A stretch of DNA of 31,311 nt from Thoreauomyces humboldtii (lineage: Eukaryota > Chytridiomycota > Chytridiomycetes > Spizellomycetales > Powellomycetaceae), in contig JADGJA010000192.1 of the NCBI GenBank assembly GCA_027596035.1, forward strand, positions 1-31,311, read 5' to 3'. Positions 22,530 through 31,311 of the stretch are shown in pieces. The number at the start of each line of letters is the position of its first letter. The stretch's first letter is position 1. The position numbers and the translations under genes are program-made. The notes beneath the pieces were generated by a model. It was not told where the DNA came from. It saw only the letters and a program-made list of their open reading frames with translations, and searched no databases.

Positions 22530-24388
22530 TCAGTCGCCTATCATGATAAATAGTAAAGAAAGAAGCAGAACAAGAGAAGCCCAAATTATGGAGAGGATTG
22601 AAGGAACCGTGGCTGGGCTGCCAGAGCCGGGAGCTCCACAACAAAATGATGTAGGTCTAGACGCGGGCTTGCTGAACGGGGGAGCTTGAACAAAAGGTTG
22701 CAAGGGAACCGTGGCGGGGCTGCCAAAGCCGGAAGCTCCAAATGTGCAAGATGAGCATTTGAACGTGGGCTTGCTTGACACGGGAGCTTCATGGACGGGT
22801 GGCGAGGGATCCGAGGCGGGGTTGCTCGATGCGGGAGCTCCAAGAAACGTGAATGATGAGGGTTTAGAAGGGGGCTTCCTCGACGCGGAGGCTCCAAAGA
22901 AGGGTGGCGAGGAATAAGTGGATGAGGGTTTAGACGCGGACTTGCTAAACGTGGGAGCTACGTAGGGAGGTGGCGAGGGATCCAAGGCGAGGTTACTGAA
23001 TGCGGAAGCGCTAAGGTGAAAGACGAGGGCTCGGGCTTGCTTGACATGGGAGCTTCATAGGGTGAGGAATCCGCGGCGGCGTTGCTGAATGCGGGAGCTG
23101 GAAAAGTCGGATGATGAAGATTTAGAAGTGGGCATGCTGGACGGGGGAGCTTCAAAGACAGGTCGCGAGAGAACCGCGGCCGAATCGCTAGATGCGGGAG
23201 CTATGTCGAGGAACTGATAGCCGACGTGTGAAGAGTCAGAGGACTGAGCCCGGAGTTTCCCAACGATTGTCAAAGTCCTTTCCAGGGTTTCGCGAGCGGA
23301 GACGTGTTTCTCAAAATCAAGATCCTTCAGGACCTGGTCATAGTGCTTCTTGGCGGATTTATGCAGCTCTAATTTCCATCATCGGCAAGCCACGTCAGTT
23401 GACTGTTACCGACATTCACGAGATTTTGAAGAACATCGAGTGTGTCGTACGCCGAGACTGTAGGAGATAGGCCACGTAGCTTGTCCACCGCGTCGTTTAG
23501 TTCTTTGAGCGTCTTTGTAGTATACGTCAACGGGGTAAGCACTTTGTTGGGGTACGAAAGGGGAGCCTGATCGCTTTCTCCGAGCTGAATCATCTGACGA
23601 AGGCGGGGATCCATGAATCGCTCGCAGGAAGATAACCAGCAAGCCACCAGCTTCCTGATATCGATCAACCAATTGTCGGATACGAGTGACCTTTCTGCAA
23701 CCATAGGAGGAGTGAGGTCAACGCTTAGGTCGCTGAAGCGAACGCGAGGTTCCTCGTGCGTGAGCTTCCTGTAAGCTATGCGCAGAACGCCGTCAGCTGT
23801 CTCCAAGTCGTTAAGGAGCAAGGCTCCACCAAATGTCAAAACGACTTTGGCCGTCGGTTCTTTTTCCAGACGCCGGAGAAGATCGGCGAGGGTGGTGGTC
23901 GCGACGCCGTTAGACGAACCACTCCGGGAATGGCCCTGGAGCGCAAGGCCGTGGCCATGTTGTGAGAGTTTGGCGGCAACGTAGTTCCACGAGCGGACGA
24001 GGCTTTGTACCGAACAAGGACCGCTGTTAACGAGTGGTCGATAGATACAGATATTGTTACTATAGATACGATGGTCGGATGGTCGGGATATGCAACTGCT
24101 CCAAGCCACGCACCATTTGGTTCCTGATCTTTCGCCTTGTACAGCGTTAAGACCGCCCTGCGTTCTTGTACGAGCGTTATTAACGAAAGAGTTTCTCCAC
24201 GGGCGAGGGGGTTGTCGTCGTCGGCGATGGGTGTGCGAATCTTGACGAAGCTGGAAGCGAGGATGTGTCACACGCGTCCCATCGTGTAGGTTGCGCGCGT
24301 GCTGGGCAACTGCTTCGACTTGAACCTCATTGGCATCGCGAAAGTATCTTGGGGTTGGCAGCAGCACTATGCCTCTTGCTTCTGTCAT
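22530..24388 (-). CDS. unknown protein with Pro/Ser-rich 17-residue repeats and C-terminal hydrophobic segment
   Basis: Not recognised. An open frame runs from 24388 down to 23369; its downstream half (about 24010 onward) looks like a folded helical domain (TLADLLRRLEKEP, VRFSDLSVDLTPP, LIDIRKLVACWL). A 41-nt GT..AG candidate intron at 23369-23409, holding a CTGAC branch word, joins it in phase to ELHKSAKKHYDQV and then to the repeat region. That region reads as APxSSxPxSxPSS-type units and ends in a hydrophobic helix (SIIWASLVLLLSLLFIMIG) just before the stop at 22530. Between about 23150 and 22985 the repeats change frame at least twice, so either indels have broken the gene or the model is incomplete. 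The N-terminal part (24388 to about 24010) may be partly intronic and overlaps the proposed start of the next plus-strand gene. A surface or membrane-anchored protein is possible. Confidence 0.4.
22615..23215. repeat. degenerate 51-nt minisatellite, about 12 units
   Basis: The word GCGGGAGCTCC and close variants recur at about 22631, 22681, 22731, 22782, 22832, 22886, 22952, 23002, 23048, 23092, 23145 and 23198, so the spacing is mostly 50-54 nt. Adjacent units alternate between two types, giving a higher-order period near 102 nt. On the minus strand 51-nt units encode 17-residue Pro/Ser/Ala-rich repeats. Units of non-triplet length shift the frame. Confidence 0.8.
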
Positions 24389-26410
24389 AGCGTTGGGGTC
24401 ACCGTCACCGTCTCAGTCAAGGTGGGCAAACCTTCCCCCTACCTTGCCTGCCGTGGAAACGTACCTGACGCATTTATCCGTGCTCACCGTTCCTCAACAG
24501 CGTCGGCCTCTCCTCCCTCGTTGGACCTCCGTTCAGTCTTCTGACAACATACCTCCGCCTCACCGACCTCCTCGTCCTCCAACGGTGCTCCGTGAGCCTG
24601 CGCCAGCTGGTGCTCGAGTCTAGCTCGCTGTTTCCCGTCGACCTCGTCAGAAGGATTCGGCATCTCCTCGACCACCATTTCATTGTCCCCCCCGAGGCCC
24701 TGGCCTTCCAGCGTGACGATGGCACCACTGTCTCCGGAGGTATGATACGGCTGTGGTGTGCCCCAACAAACTTGACTTGGCTAACTCCCCTCATACCTCC
24801 TGGTCCAATTGTGCACCCAGAGGCCCCCCACCCTCCGTTTGCTTTTTCTTTCGCGCCGTGCCTTGAAACCCTGCGCGCAGTCGAGTCCCGTCTGACCGCC
24901 TTTGCGCGACAACCGGTGAACCCGTTGCGCCATCGGGGCGGTCGATACACTCGGTACACGGCAACACGTCTGAATTCGTACAACCTTGACTTGGGCTTTC
25001 ATGGACAGAAGGAGAGTGTAGACATATCCATCCAACTGCCCTGTGCAAAGCTGACATATGTCCGTTACGCGGCTGACTTGGAGGACGACAAGGTAGCGCT
25101 GCGCGACAGCATCTACGTCTGGCTTCCCGACCTGAGGGGCGGGGAGTGTCTCCGCCGGGAAAAGCGGGCAAAGGACGCCTGGGACGAGGAGACCTACACG
25201 CGCAATCCCGAGGTTGTCGCGCTCGCCTTGACCGCTCTAGGTCTCAACTCCTGGGAGGAACTCCTCACGCTCTTCAGCAGAGCGTTCCGGATCGAGAAGA
25301 CGATCCTCAAACCCGATACAGCCCCTCTGTGGAGGGACGACGAGGAGCTGGCCCTCTGGAAGGCACCCAGCCCCGGCGAAACGCTCCCCGACGCCTGTCT
25401 GCAAGTGCTCGACTCCTTTGAGAGGCATTTCATCCGACACATCCAAAGAAATCTGCTGGTGCCCCCGTTTCAGCCGGAGCCTGCCGGAACCATCCAGCGC
25501 CTCGGCGAGATCTGGCCGACCTGGAGCCAAGCCATGTGGAACGGGGACTTTGGTCAAAGCTTCCAGCACAGAGTAACCGCTGCAAGGAACGAATCGTCCA
25601 GGCTCGCTTTAAAAGAAGCCCTGACCTTGTTGAAACCGTACAGTTGCTTGCCGTTCGAGGAAGACTACTGGCCGCAGGAGAATGTCCCCGGTCCGCTCGG
25701 CGAGCCCCGTAACGCAGGGTTCCTCGACGAATACAATTTGATCTTACAAGCCATCTCGGCTGCCAAAGCCGCTGTTCGTCACAAGATGGCAGAGTATGGT
25801 CTCTTATACTTGCCAGCTGTGTTTGACCTCTGTGTCAAACGACATCCAGTTCCCTTGAGCATCAGACACCCCATACTGTGGGACGACTGCGCCATCGAGA
25901 CAAAGCTCCCTGGATTTAAGGCTTGGTGGCACACGAGAGCCGTGCAGATCATTGCATCACACAAGTTGAAACTGTATGCGTATGGGAAACAGTGGAGCCG
26001 TTTTGAACTTGATGTAAGACCGAGCAAAAGAAAGAAAGACTGCGACCGTCCATTGCAACTGACCTGCTTTTTGTCCAACTCTGTCACAGGGATCCTCTGG
26101 CCCTGTCCGCTTCGAATTCACAAACTCCACAAGTTGGGGTAGCGAGAACGGAGATTCAAACCACTTGACTCGCCTCAAGGTCCAGATGCCTACGCGGGAG
26201 CAACCTGCGATCTGGGCCAACGTCTTTAAGTCCGGCACCGCAAAGCGGAAGGTCATGGTTGCTGAGGTTGTGAAGGAGATCTTGAGGGAACTGGGGATCG
26301 TGGAGTTCGATTGGGACTGGAAACGCCTGGTGCTGTTCCTGACCTGTATCGGCGCCAGCCTGTGCGATCCGGAGGATATTGGGTATCCGGGATTCTCTTA
26401 CGCCCTGTGA
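24369..26410 (+). CDS. unknown protein, possibly the N-terminal part of the downstream recombinase gene
   Basis: Not recognised. The main open frame spans about 24501-26013 (LTTYLRLTDLLVLQRC at its start) and has Leu/Arg/Trp-rich, partly helical content without a motif I can name. An intron at 26014-26089 (donor GTAAGA, branch ACTGACC, acceptor TCACAG) joins it in phase to an exon ending at the stop at 26410. A candidate first exon (ATG 24369 to 24421, donor GTGGGC, acceptor AACAG at 24500) also fits the phase but is weakly supported. If a further intron at 26407-26467 is used, the stop is removed and the frame runs into the tyrosine-recombinase segment, giving about 627 residues before it. 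I see no reverse-transcriptase, RNase H or transposase motif. Confidence 0.5.
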
Positions 26411-26467
26411 GGGTCTATCTACCCGGTGTAAAGCATGCAGAGCTTGTGTTAACCTTTGCTCAGGCAG

Positions 26468-27475
26468 CCTGATGAAAGAGTGCCATGCAGCTCATTTGAA
26501 TTCGCGTAATGTCTCCTTTGAGAAGCGCGCATACGCCTCACGATGGAAGGTATTCTCGAGCTGGTGTGCATCACGGAATCTCGATCCCGTTCGCTCTTCC
26601 CCTGTAGAACAGGCGAACTTCTATGCGGAACTCGTGCAGAAGGGCCGCACCATATCGACGGTGGAGGGCTATCGAGCAGTCATCTCGGCAACGACGTCCG
26701 GGCTGGAGGTCGTGCCACGCTCTCAGTTGCCGCTTACAAAAGCCCTCTTCGCAGGCGCCCGCCAATCTGCGGGATCTGCGTCTCCACGCTGGGGAGGGCT
26801 CATCTGGAACCCAGCGACGCTCTGGAAACACCTTCTCGGCGTACCGACGGACACGGTGGGGCGGAAAGAGCTCCTGGGAAAGTTCTGCACATGCTGCAGA
26901 TGAAGTCACGGTCATCACACCTCGCAAAGGTCGTCCACGCGAGAACGAGACTGACCGAGACGGAGCTACTCCTGTACTCCTACCGTCCCAAAGAATGGAG
27001 GCCGAATGCAGAGAACAACAAGCAGTTTGTGGATCGAGACTACCGCGAGATTTGCGTCCAACGACTCACTGCTCAACCTGAACTAGATGTCGGACTGACG
27101 TATCTGCGACTGGAAGCGCTACAGTGCCCCTCACGATCGCCAGACCAGCCTTTTCTACTTCTCACGCCGGTCAAGCTCACCAACCCAGCGGCCGCTACCA
27201 TCGGCAAGTGGGTCCATGCCCTCATGCAGGATGCGGGCATCGAGAAGCAGTACACGCCGCACAGCATTGCACATGCAGTCACGACGGCACAGAAGAACGG
27301 CGGCGTCTCGGAATCGGTGATCCGTCAGGGACGCTGGCTGCGCGACTCCTCGACTTGGGCGAAACACTACGTCCTTCGGGCCGCCGACGCATCAGCGACG
27401 GACGACGTGGGTGGTTACGAGCACCCGAGCTCTGATGACGAAGACGCACCTTCCGACGAACGGAGTAGATTATGA
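26468..27475 (+). pseudogene. tyrosine recombinase, frameshifted and missing a catalytic Arg
   Basis: The N-terminal half (to about 26880) is a SAM-like core-binding domain: NVSFEKRAYASRWKVF and ISTVEGYRAVISATTSG, then PRWGGLIWNP. The catalytic half continues in another frame (KVLHMLQMKSRSSHLAKV), so about 26880 there is a one-base-type frameshift. A 44-nt GT..AG segment (26856-26899) could bridge the frames but would delete a core helix. Box I Arg is present (26909-26911) and the Tyr nucleophile lies in AKHYV (27368-27370). The box II Arg expected in HxxR is Ala (HSIAH, 27269-27271). The family resembles the XerD-like or Crypton/DIRS-type recombinases of fungal mobile elements. The copy is probably inactive. 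Confidence 0.65.
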
Positions 27476-30131
27476 TCTCGGTGACAACGGAAGCCGTTGA
27501 TTCATATCTACGAGGAGGAGGAAGGTGCTTAGGGTTAGGAAAAAGGTTCCACCACGCTCATTTGCTAACCTTTACCCGGTTCTTTATTTCTATAGTTAAT
27601 AATCGCGAGGAAATAGTTCCGCGTAGGCCCCAAAGCATCCATTCTACTGTTTCTGAGACGCCAGATATATCTGATGAGGCCATCACGGAGCCTCGTTTCT
27701 TGCTCTCTTACCATACCTCTACATCAAGTCCCGGCCTGTCGAGCGGCAGCGAGAATGACTCACGTCTACCGTTTTCTTTGCGAAAAAGGGGTAGCCCGCA
27801 ATGGATTTCTGACGACAGGGGGAACAGGGACGTTGACGGCGATGAACCTTGTTGGACTCCGCCGTGCACTCCTGTCGCCGCGGGTCGCAACTTTGCCCGG
27901 ACAAGCGATGCTTACTTTACACGGCCTTCGCAAAACGGGAACTGTGAACAAGACATCCTTGAAAGTCCGCCGCAAACTCCGGTGGAAAAACGATACACCA
28001 CTTTCCCGAGATACACTGAGGATGCTGGTCGTCTTTTTTCACCCGCGGCGCCCACGCCTGAACGCGCACAGCAAACGCTTGATCTGTTCCCTTCGGACTT
28101 CTCCCCTGGACTTCCAAAGTGCAGACCCCGTCGTTCGGTCTCGCCTTCTTTTAGAGCAGAACGTGCCTCTTGCGAAAAGGACGTTCAATCAGGCTGGTAC
28201 AATCCGTTGAACATTCCTGTACACGAGCGGGCAACCGATTGCGACGATTTTTTCCCACCGGAGTTTGGGAAACCGATGCAATGCCCGATGGCGGACGTTG
28301 ACCAAGCCGATCTCGCTCGCGGGGTGAAAAGCGTTGTCCGCTTTAAATGGTACTTTCCCCGGGGTCCGTTCATTTTCCCTGTACTTGACCGGCAAACTGA
28401 TGAAGTTTCCCTTCAGTTATACGCTCCAGAACTATGACATGACGCCACTTAACCACAACGAGTTCCATGGGCTACGTACGTTCTTCAGTGTGCCGTACGA
28501 ACCACGTCGCGGCAACAACAGACCTAGGAACGAGCAAACAATCGCAAAGTCGCGGGAACGGATCTGCGGCTTTCTTGGCTGGTTAAAGCAAAGCGGTCGA
28601 GAAACTAAGCCTTCCTTTGTGAACTTTGAAGACATTCATCTCTTTCTGGTGAGGAATCGCTCGTTTAAGCTGTTCTCTGCGATCTGGGCAGCCTATTTAC
28701 ACATGCCCCTCAAAGGACAAGTACGTCGAAGGATACCTTCGTTCGATTCGGGGCCTGAGTCATGGGTCCATCGGCAACCACATCACGGCTGCGATCGACG
28801 TTCTAAAGTACCGGACTGCCCAGGCCTCTGGTGCTGCAAAGCTTAACCCAAAGGCGAACATGAAAATTGCCCGGCTTATGCGCACTCGGAACCAGGAGCA
28901 AACGCTTGCGGAGAGGGAGCGGAACGAAACGAGGCAGGATAATGCGTCGTCTGGAATCGTGTGGGAGCAGGTGCGTAACGTGTCTTTAGGAATGCAGATC
29001 TTCTCGCTCCTTTCTCATGTCCGTTCTTTTCACAAAGGTTCTGGAAGCGGTCCGCCGACAACGACTCGTTGTTGTTGAACTCTGGGAACAGTCGAACGAA
29101 GGAAAGGAACCAAATTACAAGCTTGCTATCGAGGTGCAGCATTACGTTGCAGTCGCATTCTACACCTGCATGCCTCCTGGACGGTCGAAGGAAATCCGGT
29201 TACTTCTCGGGCGCAACTTGTCGGAAAGTGAAAGCCAAGAATCAATGAACAACCACATCACCGTTCTCCAGGGCAGGCATGTTGCTGTCATCAGGTATGA
29301 ATTCCACTTTTCACGTTCGCCATGTATCCCTTTACTCTGTCGGCTCAGTTCTGATACTTTCGGCTCTTCAGTGACTACAAGAACAAGCAGCGATGGGGGA
29401 GAGACACAATCGAGTTACCAACGGACAAGAATGTGCTTGTAAAGCATTTACAGTGGCTAATGACGCCAGCTGTTCGACACCTGCTTGCCCGTGGCGACAA
29501 CCATGGGTTCCTGTTCTGCAGGCGGAACGGCTCCTCATTTGCCGACGCCTCGGCCTGGACCGCTTATCTGTCGGGAATCATCGGAAAGCACACCGGAGTT
29601 GCTGGCGTTGGCACGAACACCCTTCGACATGCATTTACCACCTTTATGGAGACTTCTGTGGATGATGATCACTTGCGGCTGAGGGAATCGGTTGGACGCG
29701 CAATGCGACACACAAACCGCATTCAGCAAAACGTCTACAACGATGTGTCGAACCTCGAACGGAAGCGTAAAGCGGTCGAGTTTGCCTCAAGCGCATTCAA
29801 GAAAGCGGTCATCGAGGTCGAATCAGATGAGGACGCTGTGGCGCCCGTACGTGTGAATCCACCTATCCGTGCCGTGGTTGGATTCAAGGACGAGCGAGAG
29901 GCTGCCGCTTTCGGAAAGGTGCTGCGTATCACAACCGGAGACGTGCTGGTCATGGTTCTGCGACGTTCCCCCTCAACGAGCGATGTTCTCATTCCAGACG
30001 CGACAAAGGTTCTGCGAAAGAGCATCGCAGAGCTTACGTGGCCGATCGACTACGACTACAAGGCGAGCGGGGAAGGATATCTGCTTGGCCCAAATGTGGT
30101 TGCGATAGAAGGTTTCTCGGGCAGGCCATAG
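27472..30131 (+). CDS. Crypton-type tyrosine recombinase (five exons)
   Basis: DNA strand-exchange enzyme of a probable Crypton-like DNA transposon. Introns 28350-28416, 28649-28715, 28971-29037 and 29295-29371 join in phase, giving about 793 residues. Residues 1-290 are Ser/Pro/Thr-rich and look disordered. A core-binding region follows (RERICGFLGWLKQSG, then DKYVEGYLRSIRGLSHGSIGNHI). The catalytic region has CMPPGRSKEIRLL (Arg 29182-29184), a beta-Lys candidate in SDYKNKQRWG, NTLRHAF (Arg 29625-29627; the usual first His is Asn), AMRHT (His 29709-29711) and the nucleophile in NVYND (Tyr 29736-29738). About 130 residues follow. The start is uncertain: ATG 27472 overlaps the upstream stop as ATGA, no other Met occurs for about 265 codons, and an intron-like acceptor ends at 27595. 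Inverted or direct element ends were not found. Confidence 0.75.
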
Positions 30132-30390
30132 ATAGTATATGTGCTTAACGCTAGATAGCGTTTACTAGAATATTAAATTCAACCACAGCAAACAGTCGCG
30201 GTCAAATTCGTTCCTGAACGGAATTGTTCGGCGGTGCAAGTCGAGCGGAATTCTCAAGTGTGGATGCTTCGCTTCTCAATTCTTCGTTCTTCGTGTCAGT
30301 TCTTTTGAGTCGATGCTTTTTTGCTCCGAATCCTCTCGTCGGTGCGCACATGCTTGAGCAAGGAGACCGTTTCCTCCACAAAGACTACAT
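30132..30390. other. intergenic stretch between recombinase and sensor fragment
   Basis: No gene is visible. It holds a perfect short inverted repeat at 30147-30162 (AACGCTA, two-base loop, TAGCGTT) 15 nt after the recombinase stop, and AT-rich sequence with an ATTAAA word near 30171. These could be the 3' processing region of the recombinase gene or an end of the mobile element. Confidence 0.4.
30147..30162. repeat. 7-bp perfect inverted repeat after the recombinase gene
   Basis: The two 7-nt arms AACGCTA and TAGCGTT are perfectly complementary around the dinucleotide GA. It lies just downstream of the recombinase stop codon. It could be an RNA 3' hairpin or a recombinase core site; at this length chance is also possible. 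Confidence 0.4.
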
Positions 30391-31235
30391 CTACGGCATT
30401 ACGGACGTCCTTGTTATGGCGGGCCCTTGCGTTGAAAAATTTCGGTTTCTTTTGATGCCACCAGCGAAAGCTTTGACCATCGTAGCTACATGGGCAGACA
30501 AAGAAAGATAAGGGAAGAGCAAATAGCTGGTTTGTTAGCTGAAAAAACTCACAGAATGTACTTTGAAGATATCGAATCTAAGCGTGAGGGAGAAAGAGGT
30601 TACATACAAGGCGACAGCTATCGAACCTAATTCCACCATACCTCGGAGATAAAGCTGGCCTTCTCGAGAATCCTTCCGTTGTCAAGCGCGGAAAAGTCCA
30701 TCTGCGTGAGCGTCGCCATAGCTCTGGCCAGGTTTCGCAGCGGGAGAACGATGCCAGCGAAAAATAGCGCCATGACGACCGAAATACCGACGCTTAGTCC
30801 AACGGCGAGTGCGACAGCGCGAGACCTCGCAGAATCGATTCTGGAAAATATGGCCTCGCGAGGAGTTGCAATAACGATTGTCATGTAGTCCTGCGGGTAG
30901 GTTGTGAATGAGACTTTTCCTATGATAATGATCCAAGTGGCGCCCTCAAAATTGCTCTCAAACAAGCTGTCGACAGATGCGGCTGCTTCTACACCGTCGG
31001 ACGTCCCATATTCGGCAAGAACTGCGGACCGGATTGACAACGAGAGAGTTTCGTTTGAAACAGCGCCAGCGAGTGCTTGAGCATAAGAAAATGGTCGGTT
31101 GCTGCTCGAAATCAGCTTCATCGAATTGTCGTTATCTAAAAGGAGGATCACTGGAAACGAGAAATGACACCGGATTAACCAAGGACAGCGAATCGAGGAG
31201 GTTTACATCACGAACACACCTGAGGACGTGTTGCC
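30391..31235 (-). pseudogene. 5'-truncated Cache-TM-HAMP sensor gene of zoosporic-fungus type
   Basis: Read from the right, an exon stub (31220-31235, GNTSS) is followed by intron 31151-31219, exon 30642-31150, intron 30578-30641, a 25-nt exon 30553-30577, intron 30486-30552 and exon 30391-30485. All phases fit. The main exon has the end of an extracellular Cache-like domain (ILLLDNDNS, SFTTYPQDYMTIVIATP), one transmembrane helix (VGLSVGISVVMALFFAGIVL) and a HAMP-like PLRNLARAMATLTQMDFSAL. The small exons give ISEIRYLQSTFSTMVKAFAGG, a motif I associate with chytrid receptor/cyclase-type proteins. The 5' end is cut off at the telomere-type tract, and a stop at 30391-30393 ends the model before any output domain. 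It is probably a nonfunctional fragment. Confidence 0.65.
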
Positions 31236-31268
31236 AGGGTTAGGGTTAGGGTTAGGGTTAGGGGTTAG
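31236..31268 (+). repeat. telomere-type (TTAGGG)n tract
   Basis: Four consecutive GGGTTA units are followed by a G4 variant (GGGGTTAG). The TTAGGG strand runs toward the right edge, the orientation expected at a right-hand chromosome end. Non-telomeric sequence resumes for 43 nt, so it is either an interstitial tract, a healed break, or the start of a telomere with degenerate sequence or assembly noise beyond it. Confidence 0.9.
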
Positions 31269-31311
31269 ACTAATCTTAAGCTGACGCGTAATAGTAAAAG
31301 GTAGATGTAGG
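31269..31311. other. right-edge sequence beyond the telomere-type tract
   Basis: Forty-three bases, AT-rich, containing no gene and no further full TTAGGG unit. Its nature cannot be told from this window. Confidence 0.4.

Noticed and set aside
22615..23215. CRISPR-like array
   Set aside because: The units are degenerate tandem repeats without unique spacers, and they are coding on the minus strand in a eukaryotic genome.
24369..26410. Reverse transcriptase/RNase H of a DIRS or Ngaro retroelement upstream of the recombinase
   Set aside because: No YxDD-type or RNase H acidic motif could be found in the upstream frame.
26856..26899. A 44-nt intron that would remove the frameshift in the first recombinase
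   Set aside because: It would delete the helix that leads into the box I Arg, and the translated sequence on both sides reads as a continuous recombinase if a frameshift is assumed. It is also much shorter than other introns here, though not excluded.
28350..29037. Three introns of exactly 67 nt in the second recombinase as a sign of introner-like elements
   Set aside because: Their sequences show no similarity to each other beyond splice signals, so the equal length looks like coincidence.

Overview
Organism. This is nuclear DNA of a fungus. Genes carry short spliceosomal introns (mostly 59-77 nt, GT..AG, with CTNAC-like branch sites). There is a TTAGGG telomere-type tract at the right edge, and long multimodular NRPS, tyrosine-recombinase and Cache-TM-HAMP genes. 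The last gene resembles a receptor family I know from zoosporic (chytrid or monoblepharid-like) fungi, so I favour an early-diverging zoosporic fungus with moderate confidence. GC is moderate and I see no tRNA, rRNA or CRISPR.

Left two thirds (about 1-21.9 kb). A promoter region rich in GTAC-type palindromes precedes one very large plus-strand gene (736-21877). Its 18 inferred introns all join in phase and give about 6,606 residues. It is a nonribosomal peptide synthetase with order A-T-(C-A-T)x5-T-FSH1: six adenylation, seven carrier and five condensation domains, then a C-terminal FSH1-type alpha/beta hydrolase in the place of a thioesterase, terminal C or reductase domain, and a charged tail. 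Module 4 is degenerate in both its A and T motifs, so the product may be a hexapeptide or a shorter or skipped peptide. Introns occur at identical positions and phases in different modules, a trace of module duplication.

Middle (21.9-24.4 kb). A gene-poor stretch is followed by a minus-strand gene of unknown function. Its 3' half is a 51-nt minisatellite encoding Pro/Ser-rich 17-residue repeats and ending in a hydrophobic segment.

Right (24.4-31.3 kb). Here lie an unrecognised plus-strand gene that may splice into a damaged tyrosine recombinase, and a second, apparently intact five-exon Crypton-type tyrosine recombinase. Last is a minus-strand Cache-TM-HAMP sensor fragment whose 5' end runs directly into four TTAGGG repeats 43 nt from the window edge. 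The whole looks like a subtelomeric biosynthetic locus flanked by mobile-element genes and a broken gene.

Limits. All splice sites, domains and family names come from reading the sequence by eye. No database search, RNA evidence or structure prediction was available.
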